The notes under the pieces are model-generated. The model saw nothing but the letters and a program-made list of their open reading frames with translations. It was not told where the DNA came from and made no database searches. A stretch of DNA of 64,000 nt from Rhizobium sp. CG5 (lineage in GTDB: Bacteria; Pseudomonadota; Alphaproteobacteria; Rhizobiales; Rhizobiaceae), in NCBI RefSeq assembly GCF_023701945.1, contig NZ_JABAEF010000012.1:81922-145921 (forward strand), in the 5' to 3' direction. A program made the position numbers and the translations under genes. Numbering within the stretch: position 1 is the first letter of the stretch; each line of letters opens with the position of its first letter. Shown one piece after another: positions 46,033 to 55,680 of the stretch.

Positions 46033-47487
46033 TCAGGTTTTCCAGAACATCGGCATCAGCAGCACCATTACGGACAGCACTTCGAGGCGGCCGAGCAGCA
46101 TCATCAGCGACAGCAGATAAAGGGCCGGATCGCTGATCGTCGAAAAGTTGCCGACAGGCCCGATGATCGGGCCGATGCCGGGGCCGACATTCGACAGGGC
46201 GGTGATGACGGCCGATGTCGATGTCTCGATATCATAGCCCAGCAAGCCCATAACAAGGCTGCCGACCACCCACAGGAAGATATAGGCGGTGGTGAAAAGG
46301 ATGACCGTGGACTGGGTCTCCGTATCGACCGTTTTCCGACCGTAGCGAACCGAATAGACGGCGTTCGGATAGATGAGCTTCTTCAACCCTGTCGTGATGA
46401 TGCTGGCCAGGATGACGAAGCGATAGGCCTTGATACCGCCGGCTGTCGACCCCGAGCAGCCGCCCATGAAGGTGGCAAACAGGGCCAGCAACACCACGAA
46501 AGGGCCCCATGCGATATAATTGTCGCTGGCAAATCCGGTTGTCGACAGGATGGAGGAGATATTGAAGAAGGAATGGGTGAGCGCCGTGGTCAGTTCGACA
46601 TCGTTGCGCAGGTGATGGTAGACCGCCACCGCCACCGAAAAGGCGCAGAGATAGCCGATGAAGACGCTGATTTGAGGATCGCGCAGGGCATCCAACCGTT
46701 TGCGCACGATGAAGACGATGAGGATCGAGAAGGGCAGGCTCGAGATCGTCATGAAGAAAGTCGAGACCCACAACAGGGCGTCGTTCCGGAAAAAACCAAA
46801 CGAGGCATCATGGGTGGAGAAGCCGGCCGTCGCCACGGTGGCCATGGCATGGTTGATCGCATCGAAATGGCCCATGCCGGCAAAATCATAGGCCACGGCG
46901 CAGCAGAGCGTGATGCCGACATAGACCGCGACAAAGGCCCTTGTGAAGCTTGCCAGCCGCGCGAAGGGTTTGTCGTTGGTGTCGGAGGATTCCATCTTGA
47001 AGAAGGCCATGCCGCCGACCCTCAGGAACGGCAGCACGAACAGGCCGAGCGCGACGATGCCGATGCCGCCCAGCCAGCACAGCAGCGACCGCCAGAGCAG
47101 CAGCCCCGGCGGCATATCATCCAGGCCGACCAGCACGGTCGATCCGGTCGTGGTGATGCCGGAAATACACTCGAACAGCGCCTGGGCGAAGGTTAGCCCC
47201 TGGCCGGAGAAATAGATCGGCACGGCGCCGACCAGCGAAAACACCGCCCACAGCAGGTTGACCAGGACGAAGCCGAGCCGCTTGGTAAATGTCGGTGGCG
47301 CGCCGCGCGTCGCCATGGCGGTCATCAGCGACAACCCGCCAACCATGAAGGCGCAGATCGCGAAGATCTCCCAGTCCTCATGGCCGTAATAAAGGTCGAT
47401 CATCGCCGGAACGACCATCGCCGTCGCCAGATAGAGCCCGCACAGGGCGGCGATGTAAATGGCGAAGCGGAGGAGGTTGGCGTTCAA
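46033..47487 (-). CDS. trkH: Trk-type potassium uptake channel subunit TrkH
   Basis: This is a polytopic membrane protein of about 484 residues. I take TTG at 47487 (MNANLLRFAIYIAALCG, the usual beginning and length) over TTG at 47508, since no ATG is available and AGGAAC lies upstream. Selectivity-filter-like segments are seen as ISGITTTGSTVL, ATVATAGFSTHD, SILSTTGFASDNY and TALSNVGPGIGP, the four-fold repeat of the Trk/Ktr superfamily. It moves K+ with a TrkA partner, which is not in this window. It is transcribed divergently from ilvA. Confidence 0.92.
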   Translation of the reverse strand: MNANLLRFAIYIAALCGLYLATAMVVPAMIDLYYGHEDWEIFAICAFMVGGLSLMTAMATRGAPPTFTKRLGFVLVNLLWAVFSLVGAVPIYFSGQGLTFAQALFECISGITTTGSTVLVGLDDMPPGLLLWRSLLCWLGGIGIVALGLFVLPFLRVGGMAFFKMESSDTNDKPFARLASFTRAFVAVYVGITLCCAVAYDFAGMGHFDAINHAMATVATAGFSTHDASFGFFRNDALLWVSTFFMTISSLPFSILIVFIVRKRLDALRDPQISVFIGYLCAFSVAVAVYHHLRNDVELTTALTHSFFNISSILSTTGFASDNYIAWGPFVVLLALFATFMGGCSGSTAGGIKAYRFVILASIITTGLKKLIYPNAVYSVRYGRKTVDTETQSTVILFTTAYIFLWVVGSLVMGLLGYDIETSTSAVITALSNVGPGIGPIIGPVGNFSTISDPALYLLSLMMLLGRLEVLSVMVLLMPMFWKT

Positions 47488-47580
47488 GGACGAGACGTTC
47501 CTGTACAAAATGTCGCGGAAAAGCGCTTTGTTTCCACCTGTTCGTTATGCCATAGCGGGAGCCATGGCAAAATTCAATGG

Positions 47581-48837
47581 ATGGACGATGTGACCCGACA
47601 GACCGTAGTGCAGGCGACCGAGGCGATGCGGGAGATTTTCCCGGCGACGCCGCTGCAGCTGAACGAGCATCTGAGCGCCCGCTACGGTGCAAACGTCTAT
47701 CTGAAACGCGAGGACCTCTCGCCGGTGCGCTCCTACAAGATCCGCGGCGCCTTCAATTTCTTCCGCAAGGTGATTGCCGGCGGCGGAACCGACAAGACCT
47801 TCATCTGCGCATCTGCCGGCAATCATGCCCAGGGTTTCGCCTTTGTCTGCCGGCATTTCGGGGTCAAGGGTATCGTCTTCATGCCGGTGACCACGCCGCA
47901 GCAGAAGATCGACAAGACGCGGATATTTGGCGGCGAGTTCATCACCATCCGCCTGTTCGGCGATATCTTCGACCAGTGCTATGCGGCGGCCCGCGAGCAT
48001 GTCGAGGCGATCGGCGGCTATATGGTGCCGCCCTTCGATCACGCCGATATCATCGAGGGACAGGCGACCGTCGCCGCTGAAATTCTCGACCAACTGCCCG
48101 ATGGCGAAAGCCCCGATCTGGTGATCATGCCGGTCGGTGGCGGCGGTCTGTCGGCGGGCATGACCGGCTATATGACGGATATGGCGGCCGACGGATTCGT
48201 CTTTGCCGAGCCGTCCGGCGCCCCGAGCCTGAAGCGCAGCCTGGAGGCGGGCGCCATCGTCACGCTGCCGAAAGTCGACAATTTCGTCGATGGAGCAGCC
48301 GTTGCCCGGATCGGCGACCTGAATTTCGAAGCTTTGCGCGGCTTTCCGGCCAATCAGGTCCTGCTGATCGCCGAAAACGCCATCTGCGTGACGATCACCG
48401 AGATGCTCAATGTCGAAGGCGTGGTGCTGGAGCCGGCCGGCGCACTGGCTATTGCCGCGCTGGAGGAACTAGGGCCGGAGCGATTGCAGGGCAAGACCGT
48501 CATCGCGGTGGTCTCGGGCGGCAATTTCGATTTCGAGCGGCTGCCGGATGTCAAGGAGCGCGCCATGCGCCATGCCGGGCTGAAGAAATATTTCATCCTG
48601 CGCCTGCCGCAGCGCCCGGGCGCGCTGCGCGACTTCCTCAATCTGCTCGGGCCGGATGACGATATCGCCCGGTTCGAATACCTGAAGAAGTCGGCCCGCA
48701 ATTTCGGCTCGATCCTGATCGGCATCGAAACCAAGCAACGCGGCCATTTTTCAGGACTGATGGCCCGTTTCGAGGCGGCAGGGCTCGGCTACGAGGACAT
48801 TACCGAAAACGAGATCCTCGCCAACCTGATCATCTGA
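47581..48837 (+). CDS. ilvA: Threonine ammonia-lyase
   Basis: This is a 418-residue protein starting at ATG 47581. It carries the PLP lysine in SYKIRGAFNF, the phosphate-binding SAGNHAQGFA and the MPVGGGGLSAGM glycine loop. A C-terminal regulatory ACT-like domain is present (KYFILRLPQRPGALRDFLNLL). The enzyme deaminates threonine to 2-oxobutanoate, feeding isoleucine synthesis. Its end overlaps the convergent hydrolase gene by 8 bases. Confidence 0.94.
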   Translation: MDDVTRQTVVQATEAMREIFPATPLQLNEHLSARYGANVYLKREDLSPVRSYKIRGAFNFFRKVIAGGGTDKTFICASAGNHAQGFAFVCRHFGVKGIVFMPVTTPQQKIDKTRIFGGEFITIRLFGDIFDQCYAAAREHVEAIGGYMVPPFDHADIIEGQATVAAEILDQLPDGESPDLVIMPVGGGGLSAGMTGYMTDMAADGFVFAEPSGAPSLKRSLEAGAIVTLPKVDNFVDGAAVARIGDLNFEALRGFPANQVLLIAENAICVTITEMLNVEGVVLEPAGALAIAALEELGPERLQGKTVIAVVSGGNFDFERLPDVKERAMRHAGLKKYFILRLPQRPGALRDFLNLLGPDDDIARFEYLKKSARNFGSILIGIETKQRGHFSGLMARFEAAGLGYEDITENEILANLII

Positions 48838-49813
48838 TCGCCGGCTGGTCCCTGAGCCATGCGGTAATGCGAGCGGCCAGCGGCTGCGTCGTCGAGGGCG
48901 ACAAAGCGTCGCCGGCAATGACGTGGTGGTTGGGATCCTCGACGGCACCGGGATCGATGATCTGCGCCGGAGCGCCCCAGCGCACAGCGATCATGGCCGT
49001 CAGGTCGGGCCTGACCACCGTGTCCTGCGGCGAATAGAGAAAAAGCGCCGGCGTATCGATCGTCTCGACCGGCACGCGTGCCGCAAGGCGCACCAGATGC
49101 GCCATGGGGATCAGGGCGTCGACCGGGTATTCGGTCGTCCAGAATGCGGCATGCAATTCGTTGCGGGGTTCGAAACCGCGGCGCGCGCCGATAACCAGCC
49201 GGGCAATCTGCCGGCCGAATGGCATGGCGAGCAGAAACGAGCCCGTCGCCTGCAGCCCGTAATTGGGCGACAGCAGAACGACCGCCGCGATGCGGTCGCG
49301 GTAAAGCGGCTGCGCCAGCGCCCAGGTGACCAGAGCGCCGCCGGTCGAGGTGGCCATGACCACGGTTCTGTCGCCGAGGCGCTCACCGATGGCAAGGGCT
49401 TCGGAAAAATCGGCGATCCAGTCCGAGACGCTGGCCTCGGCGAGCGCATCGCCGCTTTGTCCGTGGCCGGTCAGGCGGGTGAAATAGAGATTGGCGCCGA
49501 GATCCCGCGCCACCAGATCCGGCAGCGGTCGGACTTCGCCGGCCGACGCGGAGAAGCCATGGATATAGACCAGCACGACGGGCGTCCTTGCCCGGCTGAC
49601 CGGATCGGCCCAGACGATCTGCTTCTGCGCACCGGGGCGCACATGGCCGGCTTTGGCTTCGGTATTCGCGAGATAAAGGTCCGGATCGTCGCCGATAACG
49701 CGGGGATTGAAGGGGGCAGGGGCTGACGGCGGCATGCGGCCGGTCACGAGCGCAAGGCCGGCCAGGGCGACTGCCGCGACGACGACCGAAACAGCGATAA
49801 GTGTATACGGCAT
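48830..49813 (-). CDS. Membrane-anchored alpha/beta hydrolase
   Basis: This is a 327-residue protein. An N-terminal hydrophobic helix (LIAVSVVVAAVALAGLALVTG) probably anchors it. The fold is of the serine-aminopeptidase/monoacylglycerol-lipase type: the oxyanion region VLVYIHGFSASAGE, the nucleophile elbow VMATSTGGALVTW (Ser in TST, with Ala where Gly usually starts the GxSxG box), the Asp in LFLYSPQDTVV and the His in DPNHHVI. The substrate is unknown. Confidence 0.85.
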   Translation of the reverse strand: MPYTLIAVSVVVAAVALAGLALVTGRMPPSAPAPFNPRVIGDDPDLYLANTEAKAGHVRPGAQKQIVWADPVSRARTPVVLVYIHGFSASAGEVRPLPDLVARDLGANLYFTRLTGHGQSGDALAEASVSDWIADFSEALAIGERLGDRTVVMATSTGGALVTWALAQPLYRDRIAAVVLLSPNYGLQATGSFLLAMPFGRQIARLVIGARRGFEPRNELHAAFWTTEYPVDALIPMAHLVRLAARVPVETIDTPALFLYSPQDTVVRPDLTAMIAVRWGAPAQIIDPGAVEDPNHHVIAGDALSPSTTQPLAARITAWLRDQPAIR

Positions 49814-49987
49814 CGATCTCCCCGGAGCCAGGATCGTCGGCAGTGTTCCGCATTCGTCTCAAATCCGTGCCAACGTAACGCGACGGCCATTGCCGCGATA
49901 GGGCAAGATATCGATGCCCCGTGGAAATCGGGCATTTCGATGAAACGGGGACTTCAGTGCGCCGGACAGATATGCTAGGCACACCGC

Positions 49988-50326
49988 ATGGCTTCGTTTC
50001 TGTCGAATATCATTTCTATGTTTTCCGGTGCACCCAAGTCGGGCACCGCCAAGGCTGGTTCTGTGGCAAAGCTTGCCGCCGAGCCGCAGGTTCATGGCGA
50101 CTGCACGATTTTTGCCGAGCCGATCCGCGAGGGAAACCAGTTCCGGCTGGCCGGACGCATCGAGAAGGTCGTCGAGGGCGAAACCCTGGAGCGGGTGTTC
50201 ATCCGCGCCGACGTCTTCTCCTCAGCCGACGATGCACTGGATGGCACCTTTCGCAAGGCCCGCCAGATCATCGACCAGAACGGCGCTTCGCTGTTTTCGG
50301 ACGGCGCGAAGTCGCGTTCCGCCTGA
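49988..50326 (+). CDS. HlyU family protein
   Basis: This is a 112-residue protein. After a short N-terminal region (MASFLSNIISMFSG) it carries the HlyU domain (IFAEPIREGNQFRLAGRIEK, VFIRADVFSS, FRKARQIIDQNG). Such proteins are annotated as HlyU-like transcriptional regulators, but the alphaproteobacterial members have no defined target. It has its own start with an unclear ribosome-binding site. Confidence 0.85.
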   Translation: MASFLSNIISMFSGAPKSGTAKAGSVAKLAAEPQVHGDCTIFAEPIREGNQFRLAGRIEKVVEGETLERVFIRADVFSSADDALDGTFRKARQIIDQNGASLFSDGAKSRSA

Positions 50327-50504
50327 GCGGCGCAAGGGTGCCGCATGCTCTTTTTGCACGTCATGATGGTGCAGCGCCAAAATACACTCTTTCTGCTTGA
50401 AAAGATTGAATTATTCCGTGTCCCGCGGTGGCCTCTTTTACCTTAAAAAGCACGTCAAATGATCACTCAATTTTAAGTGATTGCCGATCATATGGCCTTA
50501 AAGC

Positions 50505-53500
50505 TTGGTTCGGGATGTGCGGGTGAAATTCAGGTTTTCGCTATTTGTGAACAGCCATCTGTCGAGATTTCTGGGAGCGGCAGTCGCATTCTGCGCTCTG
50601 CCGCCGGCTGCGATGGCCGCTGATACCTCTGCCGCCACGGTCGCCGGCAATCTCGATCTCGTCTGGATCCTGGTCGCAGCCGGTTTGGTCATGATGATGC
50701 AGGTCGGTTTTCTGCTGCTCGAAGCCGGCATGGTGCGCTCCAAGAATTCCATCAATGTCGCCCAGAAGAACTTGCTGGATTTTGTCTTTGGCGTTGTGGC
50801 CTTTGCCGGCATCGGTTTCATGATCGCCTTTGGAGCGTCCGACGGCTTCATCGTCGGGATCGAAAGTGACCTCTATTTCCTGCACGATCTGACCACCTGG
50901 GAAAGCGGCTTCTTCGTCTTCCAGGTGATGTTCTGCGGAACGGCGGCAACGATCGTGTCCGGTGCGGTTGCCGAGCGGATGAAGCTGGCGGCCTATGTAT
51001 TCGGTTCGCTGTTTCTGTCGGGCATCATCTACCCGGTCTTCGTGCACTGGGCCTGGGGCTCCGCGCTCACGCCCAATTCGAGTGCTTTCCTGGCCAATCT
51101 CGGCTTTGTCGATTTCGCCGGCTCGACAGTCGTTCATGCCACCGGCGGCTGGATTTCGCTGGCCGCCTGCATGGTCATCGGCCCGCGTATGGGGCGCTTC
51201 GACGAAAACGGCAATGTCGTGCGGATCGCCGGCCATAATCCTGTCCTGTCCACGACTGGTGCCCTGTTGCTGTTCATCGGCTGGATCGGCTTCAACGGCG
51301 GCTCGACGGCAAAGGCATCCGCCGATGTCGCGCCGATCATCCTGAATACGGTTCTGGCCGGCGGCATGGCCACCTGTGTCGGCTATGTGCTCGGCTATTT
51401 CCGCGATGGTTTCGTGTTGCCGGAAAAGGCGCTGTGCGGCATGCTGGGCGGCCTGGTGGCCGTCACTGCCGGCTGCCATGTGCTGGACCCGTCCGGCGCC
51501 CTGATCATCGGCGCCTTGGGTGCCGTGGTGGCCATTTACGGCAACGAGTTCGTCGAGCAGAAGCTGAAGATCGATGATGCGGTCGGCGCGATTGGCGTTC
51601 ATGCCTTTGCCGGCGTGGCGGGTACGCTGGCGCTGGCCTTTCTGGCGCCGGTCGAGACGCTGCCGGCCGGCGGACGGTTTGCGCAATTCTACATCCAGGC
51701 CTTCGGCTCGCTCTTGAACTTCTACTGGGCCTTCGGTCTCGGCTATGCCTTCTTCTGGCTTCTCGATCGCGTCATGACGGTGCGGGTGTCCGTCGAAGAT
51801 GAAGAGGTGGGGCTGAACGTCGCCGAGCACGCGACAAGGCTCGGTGTCGGCCATGTCGAGGACGCTCTCTCGGGACTGGTCAACGGCACGGCCGATCTGA
51901 CCCATCGACTGCCGGTTGTCAGCGGCGACGAGGCGGAAAAACTCACCGGCCTGTTCAACCGCCTGATGGACAATATCGAAGCGGAAGAAAAGAACCGTGG
52001 CGAGCTTACGGCCAAGCGCCGCGACGACGAAGAGGCAGAGCGAGTGGCAACCATCGCCAACGCCACCTTCGAAGCGATCGTCATGTATCATGACGGCATC
52101 ATCGTCGACGGCAACGAGCAACTGGCGAGACTCGTGGGATTGCCGCTGACAGCCCTGGTCGGGCGGTCGATTTACGACTTTCTATCGCCGGACGATGGCG
52201 CGGTGCTACAGGAGCAGTCGCACAGCGGCGTGGATACGACCTTCGAGCTGTCGGTGCGGACGCAGGGCGGGGAACAGATCCCGGTCGAGACCCGCGGTCG
52301 CGATATCGTCTACCGCGGCAAGACGATGCGGGTCGGCTGCCTCGTCGACCTGCGCGAGCGCCGGGAAGCCGAGCAGCATATCCGGCATCTCGCCTTGCAC
52401 GATCCGCTGACGGGCCTTGCCAACCGGACGCTGTTTGCCGAGCATCTCGCCGCAAGCGTCGACCGGGCCAATGCCGGCTGGGGCTGCGCCGTCATCCTCG
52501 TCGATCTCGATCACTTCAAGGATATCAATGATATCTACGGTCATCCGGCCGGCGACGCGGTGATCCGCGAAACCGCCCGGCGGTTGACGGCCTCTCTCGG
52601 ACGCCAAGACTTCGCCGCGCGTCTCGGCGGCGACGAATTTGCCGTTATCCTGTCCAACGCCTTCTTCGAGGCGCAGATCGAGGATTTCAGCCGGCGTCTG
52701 ATCGCGGCGTTCCGCAAGCCCTTCGAGACGGGGCGGGGCGAGACGATCAAATGCGGCATCAGCGTCGGTGCGGCTCTCTGCCCGGAACATGCCTCTACGT
52801 CTGAGGAACTGATCAACCGCGCCGATGTCGCCCTGTATCAGGCCAAGAATTCCGGCCGCAACACCTGGCAGATCTTCCGCCCCGGCATGAACGAGTTGAT
52901 CGAGAAGCGGCGGGCGCTGGAAGCCGACATGGAGCAGGCGCTGCAGCGCGACGAGTTCGAACTGTATCTGCAGCCGCGCATCCAGGCCGCCACCGCACAG
53001 ATCGTCTCCTATGAGGCACTGATCCGCTGGCACCATCCCGAGCGCGGTATTGTCGGGCCAGCTGAGTTCATCCCGGTTGCGGAAGCCTCCGGCAAGATCA
53101 TCGCCATCGGCGAATGGGTCGTCAAACAAGCCTGTCGGCTCCTGCAGGATGAGGTGGCCGAGGGTCACCTCAGCGTCAATGTCAGCACGGTGCAGTTTCG
53201 CCATCCCGATTTCCTGCATAATCTGAGGGCTATCGTTCAGCGGTCCGGCATCGATGCGTCGCGGCTGGAACTCGAAATCACCGAAAGTGTCCTGATCGAC
53301 AACGACAAGCGGGCCCTGGATATCCTGGTGGCACTGAAGAAATCCGGCTTCCGCATCGCCCTGGACGATTTCGGCACAGGCTACTCGTCGTTGAGTTACC
53401 TCAGCCACTACCCGTTCGATGCCATCAAGATCGACCAGGGTTTTGTCAGCAGTCTGGGTGTCGAGGACAATGCCGCAACGATTGTCCGGACCATCATCGA

Positions 53501-53738
53501 TCTGGGGGCAGGGCTCGGTATGAAGGTCGTCGCCGAGGGTGTCGAGACGATCGAGCAGGCGCTGTTCCTGACGCAGTCGGGATGCGACGAGTTGCAGGGC
53601 TATCTCCTGGGAAGACCCGTGCCGGCGCGCAGCATTCTGCGGGAGATCGACCCGGCCGTTGCCGTCCAGCTCAAAGGCATGCCAGGCGTTGCGGCGCGCA
53701 GGGCAATGCCGCCACCGGCGCGACGGACGAAAGCATAG
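50505..53738 (+). CDS. Ammonium transporter fused to HAMP-like, PAS, GGDEF and EAL domains
   Basis: This is a protein of about 1077 residues. The start is uncertain: TTG 50505 or GTG 50517 or 50523. A signal-like segment ends near ALPPAAMA. Residues about 45-440 are an Amt/Rh ammonium channel, including the two pore histidines (STVVHATGG and GVHAFAGVAG). A HAMP-like linker follows (near 450-495), then a PAS domain (near 510-605), GGDEF (RLGGDEF near 708) and EAL (YEALIRW near 837, with EITES, DDFGTG, IKID and AEGVET all intact). It should couple ammonium sensing or transport to making or breaking c-di-GMP. The RxxD inhibitory site is not canonical. It stands alone, without the usual glnK neighbour. 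Confidence 0.9.
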   Translation: MVRDVRVKFRFSLFVNSHLSRFLGAAVAFCALPPAAMAADTSAATVAGNLDLVWILVAAGLVMMMQVGFLLLEAGMVRSKNSINVAQKNLLDFVFGVVAFAGIGFMIAFGASDGFIVGIESDLYFLHDLTTWESGFFVFQVMFCGTAATIVSGAVAERMKLAAYVFGSLFLSGIIYPVFVHWAWGSALTPNSSAFLANLGFVDFAGSTVVHATGGWISLAACMVIGPRMGRFDENGNVVRIAGHNPVLSTTGALLLFIGWIGFNGGSTAKASADVAPIILNTVLAGGMATCVGYVLGYFRDGFVLPEKALCGMLGGLVAVTAGCHVLDPSGALIIGALGAVVAIYGNEFVEQKLKIDDAVGAIGVHAFAGVAGTLALAFLAPVETLPAGGRFAQFYIQAFGSLLNFYWAFGLGYAFFWLLDRVMTVRVSVEDEEVGLNVAEHATRLGVGHVEDALSGLVNGTADLTHRLPVVSGDEAEKLTGLFNRLMDNIEAEEKNRGELTAKRRDDEEAERVATIANATFEAIVMYHDGIIVDGNEQLARLVGLPLTALVGRSIYDFLSPDDGAVLQEQSHSGVDTTFELSVRTQGGEQIPVETRGRDIVYRGKTMRVGCLVDLRERREAEQHIRHLALHDPLTGLANRTLFAEHLAASVDRANAGWGCAVILVDLDHFKDINDIYGHPAGDAVIRETARRLTASLGRQDFAARLGGDEFAVILSNAFFEAQIEDFSRRLIAAFRKPFETGRGETIKCGISVGAALCPEHASTSEELINRADVALYQAKNSGRNTWQIFRPGMNELIEKRRALEADMEQALQRDEFELYLQPRIQAATAQIVSYEALIRWHHPERGIVGPAEFIPVAEASGKIIAIGEWVVKQACRLLQDEVAEGHLSVNVSTVQFRHPDFLHNLRAIVQRSGIDASRLELEITESVLIDNDKRALDILVALKKSGFRIALDDFGTGYSSLSYLSHYPFDAIKIDQGFVSSLGVEDNAATIVRTIIDLGAGLGMKVVAEGVETIEQALFLTQSGCDELQGYLLGRPVPARSILREIDPAVAVQLKGMPGVAARRAMPPPARRTKA

Positions 53739-53832
53739 GCGCGCTTAGGCCCCACAGAGCTCGATTGCCGCCGGCCGCATGCACGAAGACCGCAGCTGAT
53801 CCCGGCTCGTCTTGTCCTTGACCCCACGGCAA

Positions 53833-53862
53833 TAAAAAATCCGGCCGCTGTCGCGACCGGAT
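53833..53862 (-). terminator. Terminator after azoR
   Basis: On the minus strand ATCCGGTCGC and GCGGCCGGAT form a stem with a 4-base loop, followed by six T residues, 25 bp past the azoR stop. Confidence 0.85.
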
Positions 53863-53887
53863 CCTGTCTTCATGCAAACTCTGGTGT

Positions 53888-54502
53888 TCAGGCAGCCTGG
53901 GCCAGTTCGGCAGCTTTTGCGCGGGCCGCCGCAATCGCCTTTTCGGCGGCTTCCGGACCATAGGCCAGGCCTTCGACATAGATGGTCTCGACGTCGGTGA
54001 TGCCCATGAAGCCGAGAACCGTTTTCAGGTAAGGAACGGCATGGTTCATCGGGACGGCGGGACCGCTGGAATAAACGCCGCCGGAGGCCAGCACCACATA
54101 AGCCTTCTTGCCGGTCACAAGGCCGACCGGACCGGATTCGGTGTATTTGAAGGTGAGGCCGGCACGGGCCACATGGTCGATCCAGGTCTTCAGCGCCGAA
54201 TAGATGTTGAAGTTGATCAGGCCGGTGCCGATCACCAGCGTATCGGCGGCCAGCAGTTCCTGGACCAGTTGATCGGAGACAACCGCGGCTTCGGCTTCGG
54301 CCGGCGTACGATCGGCCGCCGGCTTGCGGATGGCGGCGGTGAAGGTGCCGTCCATATGGGAGAGCGGATGGGCGGCCAGGTCGCGATGCACGATCTGCGC
54401 GCCGGTCTGCGCCTTCAGCTTTTCGGCAAGGTCGGTGGCAACGCTGCTGGACTGGGATTCGGCGCCGCGCGGGCTCGAAGTGATCAGAAGAATGGAGGAC
54501 AT
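53888..54502 (-). CDS. azoR: FMN-dependent NADH-azoreductase
   Basis: This is a 204-residue flavodoxin-like reductase starting MSSILLITSSPRGAESQSS, the FMN phosphate-binding loop. Later it has DTLVIGTGLINFNIYSALKTWIDHVARAGLTFKY, typical of AzoR. It reduces quinones and azo compounds with NADH. It is divergent from a LysR regulator whose start is 134 bp away, and probably controlled by it. Confidence 0.93.
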   Translation of the reverse strand: MSSILLITSSPRGAESQSSSVATDLAEKLKAQTGAQIVHRDLAAHPLSHMDGTFTAAIRKPAADRTPAEAEAAVVSDQLVQELLAADTLVIGTGLINFNIYSALKTWIDHVARAGLTFKYTESGPVGLVTGKKAYVVLASGGVYSSGPAVPMNHAVPYLKTVLGFMGITDVETIYVEGLAYGPEAAEKAIAAARAKAAELAQAA

Positions 54503-54636
54503 GGCAGTTCCTTATCGTGTTGGCTCAGCGGCCGGGCAGGGAGAACCTCGCCGCTGTGGTCCGACAGATAGGCCGTTGCTGCCATCGAAAAAACCATGAT
54601 AATGTCGATTGGAGCTATCGAAATATTGGATAAGAC

Positions 54637-55596
54637 ATGGACGCCAATCCGACCCTCGACCAGTTGCAGGTCTTTCTCGCCGTGGCCGATGCCGGCAGCT
54701 TTTCCGCCGCCGCCCGCATGCTCAACCGGGCCCAGTCGGTGATCAGCTACACGATCGGCAATCTGGAGGCGCAGCTCGACGTGTCGCTGTTCGAGCGCAA
54801 TGGCGCGCGGCAGCCGAAACTGACCGATGCCGGCAAGGCGATGCTGGCGGATGCAAGGCGCATCGTCGGCGACCTGCAGGTCATGCGGGCACGCGCCACC
54901 AGCATGAAGCAGGGCCTGGAGGCGGAAGTGTCGGTCGCGATCAGCGTCATGGTGCCGACCGAAGCCATGGTCGCCGTGCTCAAGGAATTCCGCAATACAT
55001 TTCCATCGGTGGCCCTGCGCCTCGATGTCGGTGAACTCGGCCGGATCATGGAACTGGTTATGACCGGACGCTCGTCGATCGGCATTGGTGGTGCCCTGAT
55101 GCGGCAGGACGATTCGTTGCAGGTCGAGCGGATCGGCCATAATTTCCTGCTGCCGGTGGCCGCAGCCACCCACCCGCTGGCGCAGATCGCCGGACCGCTG
55201 ACGCTGGCCGACGTTCGGGAGGAAGTCCAGCTCGTGGTCACCGATGCATCGGACCTGACCACGGGACGCGATTTCAACGTGCTGTCCTACAAGACCTGGC
55301 GGGTCAGCGATATCGCCACCAAGCATCATCTGATCCGCGGCGGGCTCGGCTGGGGCGGCTTGCCGGCCTCCGTCATCCACGACGACATCCTGTCGGGTCG
55401 CCTGGTTCATCTCAATCTGGAGGCCTATGAGCAGGGCCATTACTCGATCTACGCGATCCGCAAGACGGCATCGCCGCCAGGACCGGCGGCTGCCTGGCTG
55501 ATCGAGGCCTTCCGCCAGAAACTGTCCTCCTGTCCGGCTCATTTTCCGGGTGAAGTGCTTGATTCAGTTCGCCAGGATCTGGCGCTACGGGCTTGA
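54637..55596 (+). CDS. LysR family transcriptional regulator
   Basis: This is a 319-residue protein. The N-terminal winged helix-turn-helix is clear (LDQLQVFLAVADAGSFSAAARMLNRAQSVISYTIGNLE). The C-terminal effector domain follows. It is transcribed away from azoR across a shared 134-bp region, so azoR is its likely target. Confidence 0.92.
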   Translation: MDANPTLDQLQVFLAVADAGSFSAAARMLNRAQSVISYTIGNLEAQLDVSLFERNGARQPKLTDAGKAMLADARRIVGDLQVMRARATSMKQGLEAEVSVAISVMVPTEAMVAVLKEFRNTFPSVALRLDVGELGRIMELVMTGRSSIGIGGALMRQDDSLQVERIGHNFLLPVAAATHPLAQIAGPLTLADVREEVQLVVTDASDLTTGRDFNVLSYKTWRVSDIATKHHLIRGGLGWGGLPASVIHDDILSGRLVHLNLEAYEQGHYSIYAIRKTASPPGPAAAWLIEAFRQKLSSCPAHFPGEVLDSVRQDLALRA

Positions 55597-55628
55597 ATCG
55601 ATTCAGGCAAATGGGAGTCGGAAATAGA

Positions 55629-55656
55629 GAACCCGCAGCCTGGTGGCCGCGGGTTC
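55629..55656. terminator. Bidirectional hairpin between lysR and cpdB
   Basis: GAACCCGC and GCGGGTTC form an 8-bp stem between the converging lysR and cpdB genes, with short T-rich sequence on the cpdB side (TCTATTT on the minus strand). Confidence 0.7.
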
Positions 55657-55680
55657 GCTAAGAAATCGGTAGACTGGAGT

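Noticed and set aside
45781-47196. A 471-codon open frame antisense to trkH
   Set aside because: The translation is rich in Asp, Arg, His and Gly in a way typical of shadow frames, while the opposite strand encodes clear TrkH filter motifs.
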